From assembly GCA_023053575.1 (NCBI GenBank), contig JAKZAP010000005.1, positions 4,278,001-4,342,000 on the forward strand: DNA of 64,000 bases. The letters run 5' to 3'. The first letter of the stretch is position 1. Each line of letters starts with the position of its first letter. The notes under the pieces were generated by a model. It saw only the letters and a list, made by a program, of their open reading frames with translations. It was not told the origin of the DNA and searched no databases. This stretch comes from Branchinecta lynchi (Eukaryota; Arthropoda; Branchiopoda; Anostraca; Branchinectidae). Of this stretch, positions 56,401-61,722 are shown in pieces. Made by a program: the position numbers and the translations under genes.

Positions 56401-59400
56401 GCTCTCGCAACACTTTAGCCGGCGAAGCCGGACAAAGGTTGCCGCAACACTTCACGTTGCCCTAGCAACGTAGGTCTAGTTGTGTTGCGAGAGCAACACT
56501 TTGGTTTAGTCCTCGTTTTTTTTTTTTTTTTTTTTTTTTTTCCTATGACTCCGATTTCATTTTATTCCTGGTAACTGAGAAGGGTCTAACCTGTGCGGTT
56601 TTTACGGAAAGTGTGGACCTTAGGCCGGATTGATGAATATGACATTACATTTTGGAAAGCTCCGTAGAACTCTTGCCTGGGGCCAATAAGGATGGTTTTT
56701 GCTTGTCCTCGAGCCAGAGCCTACGGTTTGCGAAGTGAAGTGGAGTTGTACAGCCTATGTCAGAGAGGACTATCTGAAGTTGTGTAGCGAACCTTTCGTT
56801 TCATCAAAAGATGTTTCTACTTTCGAGTGGAAAGCTCCGTTCTAGCACGCAAGCAGGCAGGCACCAGTTTCAAATTGAAGATGGACTAAAATCTATAAGT
56901 GTTAAATATATGCGGCAGTTACCCGGCCCCACAGCCAACATATCTTCTTTGAGTGATAAATAGAAAAATCTACAGAGACAAAAAAGTGGCTTTTTCCCAC
57001 GGGTCCGAAAGTGCTGCCATCTATTGTTTCTGTCCATGTCTGCGACGATTTCAGCTGAGTTTATAATTTTTTTTTTTTGCACTTTGGTTTGTGGTAGAGT
57101 AACGGTATCAGATGTGCCTCTTAAACTTTAAAAGTTCTCTCATTGCTAAAGAAACTAGAGCTTATCCTTTGCTCCTTTCTAAGTCGTGACGTTAGAAAGT
57201 TGGCCTACGGCAAAAAAGTCAACTTTTGAACTAAGACAGGTAGAATTTTTTTTTCGACGGCAATCGATAGCCATTGATGAGCTGATCAAAGTATATGTCA
57301 TCCATTTTTTGGTACAAAAATTCCTTCATGAGATACACCAGTTTGAAAATTTCAAAGGGGTTGACAACTTCAAAGTAAGGTACATTGAAACCAAAAATAG
57401 GCCATACCAGTTATGATACATATAGGGGACTTTTAAGCAACAGTCGACTGTTAGCCCATAATCATCTTCGGTAATGAGGGGTTTGCAGCTTTTGCTAGTT
57501 GGTATACCTGTTATTTGTTTCCGGTGTATTCGATGGTAAGAACAATTTGGTTCCCAATGGTAAGATATGCAAGGGACTTGTAAGTAATAATCGGCTGTTA
57601 TGCTACAATCATCTTCTGCGATGATGGGTTTGCAGCTTTTGCTAGCTGGTGTACCCATTATTTGTTTCCGGTTAACTTAATGTATATCACGGGAGAGGGA
57701 CTTGTAAGTAGGAATCGGTTCACGAGGGGCTAGGAATTTTTGCAAATGGGTGCACATTGTATTCGATTTCTATAAATCTGACGGTAAGAAAGTTTGTGTC
57801 GATGGTCTATCAATGTAACCGAGGATTAACTGTTTACACAACGGATACAAACGAAAATGTAAAGCAATGAGGTAGTTTCATAATAATTAATAGTGTCATC
57901 TATGGTATTTTAACCCTGAAAAGTTACGGATAGCTTTCTATTACCAACTAGATTATATAAGATATTGTTCCAAGTTTTCATCCGTCACGATATCTACGAT
58001 TGAAAAGGATAAAGTTCAACTTCGACGGCAATCGATAGCCGCTGATGAGCTGATCAAAGTAAATGACATCCATTTTTTGGTAAAAAAATTCCTTTTTGAG
58101 ATACACCAGTTTGAAAGTTTCAAGGGGTTGACAACTTCAGTAGTAAGGTACACACTGAAACCAAAAATAGGCGATACCAGTTGTGAGACATTTAGGGGAC
58201 TTGTACGCGACAGGCGACTGTTAGCTCATAGTCATCTTCGGCAATGAGGGGTTTGCAGCTCTCGCTAGTTGGCGTACCTGTCATTTGATGAACAATTTGG
58301 TTCCCAAATGTAAAACATGCAAGGGACTTGTAAGTAATAATCGGCTGTTATGCTACACAAATCTTCAGCGATGAGGGGTTTGCAACTTTTGCTAGTCGGT
58401 GTACCCATTATTTTTATCCGGTGAACTTGATGTCTATCTCGGGAAAGGGACTTGTCAGTAGAATCGGTGCACGAGGGGCTAGAAATTTGTGCAAATTGTT
58501 GCACATTGTATTCGATTTATATAAATCTGACGGTAAGAAAGTTTGTGTCGTTGGTCTATCGCTGTAACCTAGGATTTACTGTTAACGCAACGGGTACAAA
58601 CGATACTGTAATGTAAAAGAAGGTAGTTTCGTAATAATTAATAGTGTCCTCTATGGTATTTTAATCCTAAAAAGTTAAGGATAGCTTTATAATACCAACT
58701 AGATATATAGGATATTATTCCAAGTTTTCATCCGTCACGATGTCTACGATTGAAAAGGATAAAGTTCAACTGACTGCAAAGTCAATTTAGTCTCTTTTTC
58801 CGATATGCTTTTGTTGTGGTTAGGGCAATCGATAGCCCTTGAAGAGCTGATCAAAATATATGCCATCCATTTTTTTGAACAAAAATCCTTCATGAGATAA
58901 ACCAGTTTGAAAGTTTGAAGGGGTTGACAACTTCAGGAGTAAGGTACACACTGAAACCAAAAATAGGCGATACCAGTTGTGAGACATGTAAGGGACTTGT
59001 AAGCAACAGTCGACTGTAAGCAACAGTCGACTGTTAGCTCATAATCATCTTCGGCAACGAGGAGTTTGCAGCTTTTGCTAGTTGGCATACCTGTTATTTG
59101 TCTCAGGTGTATTCGATGGTAAGAACAATTTTGTTCCCAATTGTAAGACATGCATGGGACTTGTAAGTAATAATCGGCTTTTATGCTATAATCATCTTCA
59201 GCGATGAGGGGTTTGCAACTTTTGATAGCTGGTGTATCCATTATTTGTTTCCGGTGAATTTGATGTCAATCACGGGAGACGGACTTGTAAGTAAGATCGG
59301 TTCACGAGGGGCTAGAAATTTTTGAAAATTGGTGCACATTGTATTCGATAGTGTCATCTATGGTATTTTAATCCTGAAACGTTACGGATAGCCTTCTTCC

Positions 59401-59973
59401 GATATTGTTTTGTTGTTGGTTTTACAACGCTAAAGAACAGCTTTTGATTATGTGATTATTCTTTTTAGAACATACCGTTTTAAAAGCTTCGATAAGTTGA
59501 CAATTTCAGCATTTAACCGACAGCGAAGAAACAAAACCAAAGTGTTGCTCTCGCAACACTTTAGCCGGCGAAGCCGGACAAAGGTTGCCGCAACACTTCA
59601 CGTTGCCCGGGCAACGTAGGTCTAGTTCTTTTTTTTCTTCTTCTTCCCAACTTAAATTTCGGTAATTAGAAGTGTCAGAGAAGAAATAAAGGTAACAGCT
59701 TTCGGACAAAAATTAATAAATATGCAGCATTAAATGCAGCATTTACAGGAGAAAAAGCTTTCGGACACGTTCAAGGTTTCAGGCCAAGTTGCTGACAATA
59801 ATAACGAAGAACAGCATGGTATGGGCCCTTGATTAAACATTGCTTACATTTTTCTCTAGGAGTGGGCGACGAGGGTGAAGTCGAAAGTACGAGTGAGAGA
59901 CGGCATGGAGAAAGTAGAGCAGCCCAAAGATAAGCAGTGTGACTGTGACGACTTGGTCCGAGATGAACTGTGA
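23346..59973 (+). CDS. POGLUT2: Protein O-glucosyltransferase 2/3 (KDELC type), gene span, 7 exons
   Basis: Exons are 23346-23485, 27972-28189, 28668-28879, 30829-31076, 37535-37772, 45341-45640 and 59860-59973 (1470 nt, 489 aa, all GT-AG, all phases agree; human paralogues are about 500 aa). Residues 1-21 are a signal peptide. Residues 25-122 form a filamin-type repeat with [17 protein letters not shown] and [16 protein letters not shown]. The CAP10/GT90 glycosyltransferase domain follows, with [22 protein letters not shown] (298-308) and [20 protein letters not shown] (358-377). The protein ends in RDEL, an ER-retrieval signal. The family transfers glucose from UDP-glucose to serine of EGF repeats (Notch, fibrillin) in the ER lumen. 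The filamin domain excludes POGLUT1. Whether it is orthologous to POGLUT2, POGLUT3 or their common ancestor cannot be decided here. Confidence 0.96.
23486..24020. other. POGLUT2/3 intron 1, 5' part
   Basis: No feature was recognised. A 62-codon minus-strand frame is not supported by anything else. Confidence 0.4.
24040..24135 (+). repeat. Dispersed repeat R2, copy 1
   Basis: This stretch matches 27840-27925 in reverse. Shared landmarks are 'GGCATG(T/C)CTCCAGGGGT' and 'GGGTACTCATACATATGTG'. Copy 2 lies just before POGLUT2/3 exon 2, so both are in intron 1. Confidence 0.7.
24136..25863. other. POGLUT2/3 intron 1, no feature recognised
   Basis: AT-rich to neutral sequence with short unrelated open frames. 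I saw no repeat partner elsewhere in the window and no exon-like segment. Confidence 0.35.
25864..25951 (-). repeat. Dispersed repeat R3, outer part, copy 1
   Basis: In reverse this matches 44889-44977 (ATTTCTTCTCC, GGGCT, AGGTAACGAATT, GATGTTCCGCGTAG). A second block of the same family, 27500-27660 reversed, matches 44660-44840. So one R3 element has been split here by about 1.5 kb of retrotransposon-derived sequence. Confidence 0.65.
25955..27160 (+). pseudogene. LINE fragment: RNase H and C-terminal zinc motif, interrupted
   Basis: 25960-26092 reads [20 protein letters not shown] and [12 protein letters not shown], the C-terminal half of a LINE RNase H domain (W-I-P-S-H, G-N-E-x-A-D). 26960-27155 reads [20 protein letters not shown] and, after one stop codon, [20 protein letters not shown], the C-x2-C...H-x4-C motif at the end of such elements. 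Between them about 740 bp of foreign sequence is inserted. The copy is inactive. Confidence 0.75.
26475..26692. repeat. Direct duplication of about 105 bp
   Basis: Two diverged copies share 'TCTCTAACAAAACCATTAAT', 'GACTTCGAG', 'GGGACA' and 'CGGCAGAGTGGATTGAA'. They lie inside the insertion that splits the LINE fragment. Confidence 0.75.
27161..27499. other. Unclassified sequence in POGLUT2/3 intron 1
   Basis: Part of a 197-codon open frame (27287-27880) with Glu-rich segments such as [10 protein letters not shown]. No domain is recognisable, and the frame runs through two repeat elements, so I do not call it a gene. Confidence 0.35.
27500..27660 (-). repeat. Dispersed repeat R3, inner part, copy 1
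   Basis: In reverse this matches 44660-44840. Shared landmarks are 'CCCATG(T/C)AGCGACTATGG', 'GACAAAACTGAGC', 'CCCGTCTACTT' and 'CGCTGCGCATA'. Both copies can be read as related peptides (PCSDYGYP...), but without a conserved long frame. Confidence 0.65.
27840..27925 (-). repeat. Dispersed repeat R2, copy 2
   Basis: Reverse copy of 24040-24135. It ends 46 bp before POGLUT2/3 exon 2. Confidence 0.7.
27972..28189 (+). CDS. POGLUT2: POGLUT2/3 exon 2 (filamin repeat)
   Basis: The acceptor TGTTTTTCTAG leads into [20 protein letters not shown] and on to DGSPYEVKG. It contains [19 protein letters not shown], the central strands of the filamin-type fold. One base carries over at donor AAAG|GTTTGT. 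Confidence 0.95.
28668..28879 (+). CDS. POGLUT2: POGLUT2/3 exon 3
   Basis: The exon encodes [20 protein letters not shown] through [12 protein letters not shown]. The C-x-C-P motif and following helix link the filamin repeat to the CAP10 domain. The acceptor is TTCTATTTAAG and the donor is CAG|GTTTGG, phase 0. Confidence 0.95.
28880..29639. other. POGLUT2/3 intron 3, 5' part
   Basis: Non-coding. A 42-codon minus-strand frame starting [16 protein letters not shown] (29517-29387) lies downstream of ACCGAAG but has no clear donor or partner exon. Nothing else was seen. Confidence 0.35.
29640..29920 (+). repeat. Dispersed repeat R1, copy 2
   Basis: Landmarks 'CGGTATATTCTAACCACG', 'AAGTCAACGGGCCTGG' and 'AAAAGGCTTAAAACAG' are shared with 39725-40010 and, in reverse, with 60-270. 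Confidence 0.7.
30269..30672. mobile_element. MITE with 39-bp inverted termini
   Basis: The left terminus GTTGTGTTTTTGCTGATACC then ATGGTATCTGTTACCACGG (30269-30307) is matched in reverse by CCGTGGTAACAGATACCATG then GTATCAGCAAAAACGCAAC (30634-30672). The interior repeats 'GATACCACG' and 'GCAAAAACG' in both orientations. No ORF. Target duplication is not clear. Confidence 0.82.
30829..31076 (+). CDS. POGLUT2: POGLUT2/3 exon 4
   Basis: The exon encodes [20 protein letters not shown] through STLEMMA. It includes [16 protein letters not shown] and [20 protein letters not shown], core CAP10 motifs. Acceptor TCCTTACAG, donor AG|GTATGA; two bases complete Arg with exon 5. Confidence 0.96.
31194..32527. 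mobile_element. hAT-like non-autonomous element (CAGGGGCGTCAC), host of copy E
   Basis: The termini are CAGGGGCGTCACG on the left and GTAACGCCTCTG on the right. The flanks are TTTGTCAC (31186-31193) and GTTGTCAC (32528-32535), which agree in 7 of 8 bases. An 8-bp duplication and CAG termini are typical of the hAT superfamily. Inside, 'AGTC(A/G)GTTTTT' motifs flank the GGGATCCC element copy E. Confidence 0.8.
31316..32388 (+). repeat. GGGATCCC element, copy E, inside a hAT-like element
   Basis: The element runs from TTTTTGGGATCCCAAAACG through 'TTTAGGGGTGGTGGAGTGGG', one clear 137-bp-type unit and diverged sequence to TTTTTGGGATCCCATCGAAA and CCTTTGGTCTTGTTT. It includes a near-identical direct duplication of about 115 bp ('AAAGTACAGGTCAAGTTCGT' at about 31877 and 32034). 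Confidence 0.8.
33602..34410. mobile_element. Small element 'TTCCCCG' inserted in LINE A, itself split
   Basis: The left part (33602-33640, 'TATAGGCGTATTCTCGCCG', 'TTCCCCGAAGACTCC') and right part (about 34338-34410, 'TCGAAGGGATCGACGAGAAT' to 'GCGAGAACACGGGGAATGCT') correspond to the two halves of the uninterrupted 125-bp copy at 20541-20665. TGCT borders both sides in LINE A. Confidence 0.68.
33640..34338 (+). pseudogene. LINE B: C-terminal reverse transcriptase fragment, innermost layer
   Basis: A frame of 140 codons reads [40 protein letters not shown] and [19 protein letters not shown]. This is the typical region after the RT core of Jockey/CR1-type LINEs. It is cut off at the 5' side and tapers into AT-rich 3' sequence. 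It sits inside the small element that sits inside LINE A. Confidence 0.82.
34626..35017. other. POGLUT2/3 intron 4, no feature recognised
   Basis: Probable 3' tail of LINE A ('TGTATTGTATTATGATTGTAA') for the first 60 bp, then unclassified sequence. Confidence 0.4.
35018..35896 (+). repeat. GGGATCCC element, copy F
   Basis: Complete from 'TTTTTGGGATCTGAAAACG' through three to four array units ('GGAATCCGGCTGAAACCGG') to 'TTTGGGATCCCATCGAAGCC' and TTTGGTCTTGTTT. Orientation is forward. Confidence 0.85.
35897..36199. other. POGLUT2/3 intron 4, unclassified
   Basis: Short non-coding stretch between the array element and the next LINE. Nothing was seen. Confidence 0.4.
36200..37400 (+). pseudogene. 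LINE C: C-terminal RT fragment interrupted by a MITE
   Basis: 36616-37338 encodes 240 residues without a stop: [36 protein letters not shown] and [20 protein letters not shown], the region C-terminal to the RT core. Before the MITE (36308-36612), the frame [13 protein letters not shown] continues directly into [15 protein letters not shown] after it. So the MITE landed within an RT frame. The element is 5'-truncated. Confidence 0.88.
36308..36612. mobile_element. MITE family M, copy 2
   Basis: GAGCGTGTTCCAGCCTTC and GGGTGGAACACGCTC are inverted termini. TGG is duplicated at 36305-36307 and 36613-36615. Length is 305 bp. The interior shares 'AAAAGTTACTACGCTGACCG' and 'GTGACGTCATGCGTAGTAAC' with copy 1. 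Confidence 0.93.
37535..37772 (+). CDS. POGLUT2: POGLUT2/3 exon 5
   Basis: The exon encodes [16 protein letters not shown] through VSFFKFFD. It includes [20 protein letters not shown], the CAP10 signature expected to bind the nucleotide-sugar phosphates, and [15 protein letters not shown]. Acceptor TTTCTTTCAG, donor GAC|GTAAGC in phase 0. Confidence 0.96.
37773..38929. other. POGLUT2/3 intron 5, 5' part
   Basis: Non-coding. Open frames at 38572-38809 on both strands overlap and have no recognised domain. No repeat partner was found. Confidence 0.38.
38930..39600 (-). pseudogene. LINE D: decayed RT C-terminal region, minus strand
   Basis: Read on the minus strand in shifting frames: [17 protein letters not shown] and FKYLGLYL, then [13 protein letters not shown] and [14 protein letters not shown], then [15 protein letters not shown] and FKRALKRFM. 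This order is that of LINE RT C-termini. Stops and frameshifts mark it as dead. Confidence 0.78.
39725..40010 (+). repeat. Dispersed repeat R1, copy 3
   Basis: It shares 'CGGTATATTTTAGTCCC', 'AAGTCAACGGGTCTGGG', 'AAAAGGCTTAAAACAG' and 'AAAGTATTCAAATA' with copies 1 and 2. Confidence 0.72.
40363..41928 (+). repeat. CACTTG-hairpin element (family 2), full copy 1
   Basis: It starts 'AGCTCATATGACACTTGC'. First comes an array of about 115-bp units ('GCACTTTAAG', 'GGGGCTAGAAA', 'GATGATTATGGGC'), then C-rich units of about 133-200 bp with 'AAGTTTCATC'. It ends in a hairpin 'GGCACTTGGCCGGAAGCC' then AAGTGTC. No protein-coding part is supported. Confidence 0.75.
41988..42122 (+). pseudogene. Zinc-knuckle (CCHC) fragment
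   Basis: The frame reads [20 protein letters not shown] then [20 protein letters not shown] and stops. GHVAKECP matches the second half of a CCHC knuckle as found in LINE ORF1 or gag-like proteins. TTTTCATTAG just before it could be a splice acceptor or chance. It lies 240 bp before the LINE E ORF and may be a piece of its lost 5' part. Confidence 0.4.
42358..44439 (+). CDS. LINE E: nearly intact non-LTR reverse transcriptase ORF (693 aa)
   Basis: This single open frame copies LINE RNA into DNA at a nicked target. The linker after a lost endonuclease domain is at about residues 10-60. The RT domain has [30 protein letters not shown] (about 327, first catalytic Asp), [17 protein letters not shown] (about 386) and FADDT (about 417, the catalytic Asp pair). 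The C-terminal part includes [14 protein letters not shown] and [20 protein letters not shown]. No RNase H is present. Upstream, the related frame RIFVFDYSK is shifted by one base and a TGA precedes the open frame, so it is 5'-truncated or broken. A tail of 31 A follows. It resembles Jockey/CR1-type LINEs; the clade is not resolved. It lies in POGLUT2/3 intron 5, sense orientation. Confidence 0.93.
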   Translation: MAEKEDPSAAFDKFMSILSPIYDQCCPLKTTTKKKNQPRKPWITEELLEMMEKRDQLFSDYLNCESDDSWEEYRKERNKVNSARRTAMREYFREKLESQKGDIRGTWLTIKSVLGNGKDSASTEHLAVGERTVSGRQEVSEEFCKFFTKIGSQINQEAKDQSGQLDTEEFDDDRGLHHSFQFTECTMDDITQAVKSIKSNAAGVDGLNIKAFKTVAAYLLPVILYLVNLSVQKGVFPDELKRAKVIPLHKGGDKRDISNWRPISILPLLSKIYEKVVYKKIYEYMNSLGFLSDSQFGFRKGHSTVHAVHHLLDCVNSAFENSLIPLTIFIDLKKAFDTVDFEILLKRLRNLGIKDTALSWFRSYLCGRSMKVVMSDISSAAMPINCGVPQGSVLGPLLFLVYVDTLRFYLNDSVLTSFADDTAITVLARNSKELVQKANHVLSRLHVFTALSSLAVNPRKTNFMVFSRTGLPELLDNVLYNGVNITQVFVCKYLGFYIDCNLSWKKHGEIVSAKAARGLGVMRRLKKVFPIAVVKLLYSAIVHPYITYGCSVWASNFFANYKRTQIIQNKALRLIGEFQNSQNTLECFRKNAILNVGELRDYQLAIFVFQSVNKVSPEYFYDFFNTNSFYHPYFTRHSEDLAHERRNTTRAGFVLRNIGVSVWNDLPESVREAASLASFKRMVKSHYLRGKEV
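44462..44492 (+). repeat. A31 tail of LINE E
   Basis: An uninterrupted run of 31 A starts 22 bp after the RT stop codon. An unbroken tail suggests a young insertion. Confidence 0.9.
44660..44977 (+). repeat. Dispersed repeat R3, copy 2 (continuous)
   Basis: 44660-44840 matches 27500-27660 reversed, and 44889-44977 matches 25864-25951 reversed. Here the two blocks are about 50 bp apart, which shows the undisturbed structure. Confidence 0.68.
44983..45159. mobile_element. MITE family M, copy 4 (left-truncated)
   Basis: It holds the right half only: 'AATAGTAACTATTTGC', 'GTCATGCGTAGTAACTATGG' and the terminus 'AGGGTGGAACACGTTC' (one change from the consensus CACGCTC). The left terminus is lost at the border with R3. 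Confidence 0.75.
45341..45640 (+). CDS. POGLUT2: POGLUT2/3 exon 6 (C-terminal half of CAP10)
   Basis: One hundred codons in phase 0: [60 protein letters not shown] and [15 protein letters not shown]. Acceptor CATGTTTTGCAG, donor AAG|GTGAGC. This is the best conserved block of the family. Confidence 0.97.
45812..46710 (-). repeat. GGGATCCC element, copy G (reverse)
   Basis: It starts 'GGTTTCGATGGGATCCCAAA', has about four array units ('TTTCCGGTTTTGGCCGG', 'CGTGTTCAGCGTGTCTTC') and ends 'CTTACGTTTTGGGATCCC'. Both termini are present. Confidence 0.86.
46783..49770 (+). repeat. CACTTG-hairpin element (family 2), full copy 2, with long C-rich array
   Basis: It starts 'AACAAGAGCTACGAGCTC', ATATGGCACTTG. 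Between 47100 and 49700 there are many units with 'CCCACCAAGTTTCATCCCG', 'ATCCCTCCACTTTAAGCG', 'TTTCTCAAAATTTCCGG' and 'CCCCCAGTGTCATCGGATCC'; adjacent good units are 133 bp apart (48174 and 48307). It ends '(CTATATGGCACTTGAG)TAAGCTCAAGTGCC', a perfect hairpin. The array makes open frames of up to 253 codons, but no protein family is visible in them. Confidence 0.82.
49771..50852. other. POGLUT2/3 intron 6, unclassified
   Basis: AT-rich. A 132-codon frame at 50427-50825 has no recognised domain. 50560-50700 ('AACGTGTCCGAAAGCT') pairs in reverse with 59690-59775, on the other side of the Helentron-like pair. Confidence 0.4.
51298..53230. mobile_element. hAT-like element inside Helentron copy 1, 8-bp TSD CCCACAGC
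   Basis: The termini are CAGGGTTGCCAAGGTGACAC and ATTTGGCAACCCTG. CCCACAGC is duplicated exactly (51290-51297 and 53231-53238). The sister copy of the Helentron at 56481-59625 has the empty site with one CCCACAGC (about 56928-56935). The interior holds TGACACTTTT motifs and the GGGATCCC element copy H. No transposase. Confidence 0.93.
51616..52824 (+). repeat. GGGATCCC element, copy H, inside the hAT
   Basis: It runs from 'TTTTTGGGACCCTAGAACG' through about five array units ('GGAATCCGGCAGAAACCGG', 'GATTTAGGGATAAGAA') to 'ATTTTTGGGATCCCATCG' and CCTTTGGTCTTGTT. A C run at 52697-52710 interrupts the right part. Confidence 0.86.
53740..56240. repeat. Internal modular repeats of Helentron copy 1
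   Basis: Several modules repeat 'GGGACTTGTAAGTAATAATC', 'CATCTTC(G/A)GC(A/G)ATGAGG', 'GGGTTTGCA(G/A)CTTTTGCTAG' and 'AATTAATAGTGTCATCTATG'. On the minus strand many modules stay open and give a recurring peptide of the type [20 protein letters not shown]. The same modules occur at 57420-59400. Confidence 0.8.
56481..59625 (+). mobile_element. Helitron/Helentron-like element, copy 2, directly abutting copy 1
   Basis: It begins TGTGTTGCGAGAGCAACACT one base after the CTAG end of copy 1 and ends with the perfect palindrome ACGTTGCCCGGGCAACGT, AGGT and CTAG, then T. Most of it is near-identical to copy 1, but modules in the middle differ by insertions and deletions. It shows the empty site for the hAT of copy 1. 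It lies in POGLUT2/3 intron 6, which is 14.2 kb long mainly because of this pair. Confidence 0.8.
59860..59973 (+). CDS. POGLUT2: POGLUT2/3 exon 7 (ER-retrieval signal, stop)
   Basis: The acceptor TTTTTCTCTAG leads in phase 0 into [20 protein letters not shown] and [17 protein letters not shown], then TGA. The DGMEKVE block, the C-x-C pair and the KDEL-like end match the C-terminus of the family. It is only 234 bp from the 3' end of the second Helentron-like element. Confidence 0.95.
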   Translation, partial: EWATRVKSKVRVRDGMEKVEQPKDKQCDCDDLVRDEL

Positions 59974-61436
59974 TAAATGATCTGATCAAACCAAAATGTG
60001 CCACTTTGCAATGTTGAGTGTTATTTTTTATTTTTATATTGGAGTAGGAAGTGTGTGTGCTATCTTTTACCTTTTTGCTGAATATACAGATAAATCACGG
60101 GTCCCTCAATAATGTGGTTAGGTTTTAGACAATGGGTCTGCTAAAAATGAACTGGAGCTTTACCTACCAAAAGAACTCATATTACTACTTTGAGCAGAAC
60201 ATACTTCTCTCCCTGCTCGCAATGCGTGTTTGCTCTAGCAATTCTCTACCCGACTGAGCGATATAGTGTTGGACGATGTTCGATATCGATATATCTGACC
60301 AAATATCGATATCGAAACGCAAATATTGATATCGGTAACGTATTTGTTCATTCATAATTATGATAAATAATCCAACATAACTTATATTTAAATATCCGAA
60401 ATTGGAACAATATATTTTCTGTAATTCAGTTCTTATTTATTCGGAGTTTGAGATGGTGCAAGATGCTATTTAGCGACTATTTTGCTTTTAAATTTTGGCG
60501 AAACGAGACGTATCCTATAGTGGAACATGGTAAAGAAATATTGATATCCATTATCGAAAGTGAAAAACTCGATATATCGAAAATCCAAACACCAGAGCGA
60601 TATTACCGAGCCAGACTTCGGCACTTTCACATCTCTGCACTGCTTAGTACACTATCTGTTTGGCGCTATGCAAGAGACGGTATACCAAATATCCTGTATA
60701 AGACCTGCTTATTAACTGATCGCCGATTTTCGCTCGTCGGATGGGCTGAGAGAAGGTGGTTCTTCTCATTATCCGTTCTTGGGCTCATGGGATAGTAACT
60801 GCGTTTATTCGGGTTTAACTTGTTCTATAATTCAAGGATATCGTCAGAACGAGTTGAGAAATTGTAACACAAATGGTCTATGAAAGGTTGTACACAGTTA
60901 GTTACTCGCAACGGCTTTCCGCGCACGGTTTCTTTGCATCCGCTATCGTTATAAGTTTCCCGCTAGATGACGCCCAGAGACGAGAAAAAGTGGAAGTGCT
61001 CTGTGTGTTTTACTTTCTGCTGTCAAATCGACTGTTCTTACTCGAAACGAACGATATGGAGTTAGTGAACGAAATACTTCGTTTTCTCTGACCAAATGCT
61101 TTTCGGCGCCATTTTAGGCAGTGGAAATATAGTTACCTTGAAGGGGGAAAAGATTGCTCTGCCAGAGGACAAATAATGGAAGACCCTTGGGAGTAACTAA
61201 GTGATGTAAATTGTTTTTACTTTGGGTCCTAGGGACTATTTCCAACTCCTATACATGACACGGTTTTCTCCAACGTGACTGGGGGTTGTATGCTAACCTC
61301 CTAGGACAGGCTACCGAAGCTACCATCATCGTTTTAGCTTTAGCAACGGTTGTTAGGAGGCTGGAATATACAATTCTTCAGCAGAAAGAATCAGAGAGAC
61401 GTTGCCGAGAAACGAGTTACCACCGTTTTACACTAA
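59974..61436. other. Downstream flank of POGLUT2/3, no gene recognised
   Basis: No canonical AATAAA directly follows the stop; AATATA near 60082 may serve. 60260-60345 is a (GATATCGATA)-rich stretch. Frames at 60448-60795 and 60873-61091 are AT-rich and not recognised. Confidence 0.4.
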
Positions 61437-61722
61437 GAGCGTGTTCCACCCTTCTAACAATAGTAACTATTAGTTTAGTTACAACCTCGTAAAAAGTTAC
61501 TACGCTGACTGTACAACTTCTCTAAGTAGTAACTATTTTCTTACCATGCTCAGGAGCGTAGTAAGCGTGGTAACTATGCATCTGTGTAACGTGATTAGTC
61601 GGATTCTCCCCTGGCATGATATTCTGCTAGAAAATGGAAAAAGCATTCCAGTCTTGAAGGCAAAAGGCCAGAATTCGTGACGTAATGCGTAGTAACTACC
61701 GTTAGTAGGGTGAAACACGCTC
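61437..61722. mobile_element. MITE family M, copy 3
   Basis: GAGCGTGTTCCACCCTTC and GGGTGAAACACGCTC are inverted termini and TAA is duplicated on both sides (61434-61436 and 61723-61725). Length is 286 bp. It shares 'AAAAGTTACTACGCTGACTG' and 'CGTAATGCGTAGTAAC' with copies 1 and 2. Confidence 0.93.

Larger units (their letters stand above)
50853..56479 (+). mobile_element. Helitron/Helentron-like element, copy 1 (with hAT inside)
   Basis: The 5' end has the hairpin GTGTTGCGAGAGCAACAC followed by CTTTGGTTTTGTCCTCG and a T run. About 90 bp before the 3' end is its inverse, CCAAAGTGTTGCTCTCGC. The 3' end has the stem ACGTTGC-CCTA-GCAACGT, then AGGT and CTAG, and the next base is T. A 3' hairpin followed by CTRR and T is the Helitron hallmark. 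An inverted repeat at the 5' end and subterminally at the 3' end fits Helentrons. There is no Rep/helicase ORF, so it is non-autonomous. Without the hAT insertion it is about 3.7 kb. Confidence 0.78.

Noticed and set aside
60448..61091. Two plus-strand frames (115 and 72 codons)
   Set aside because: AT-rich, no domain, no splice signals that would join them.
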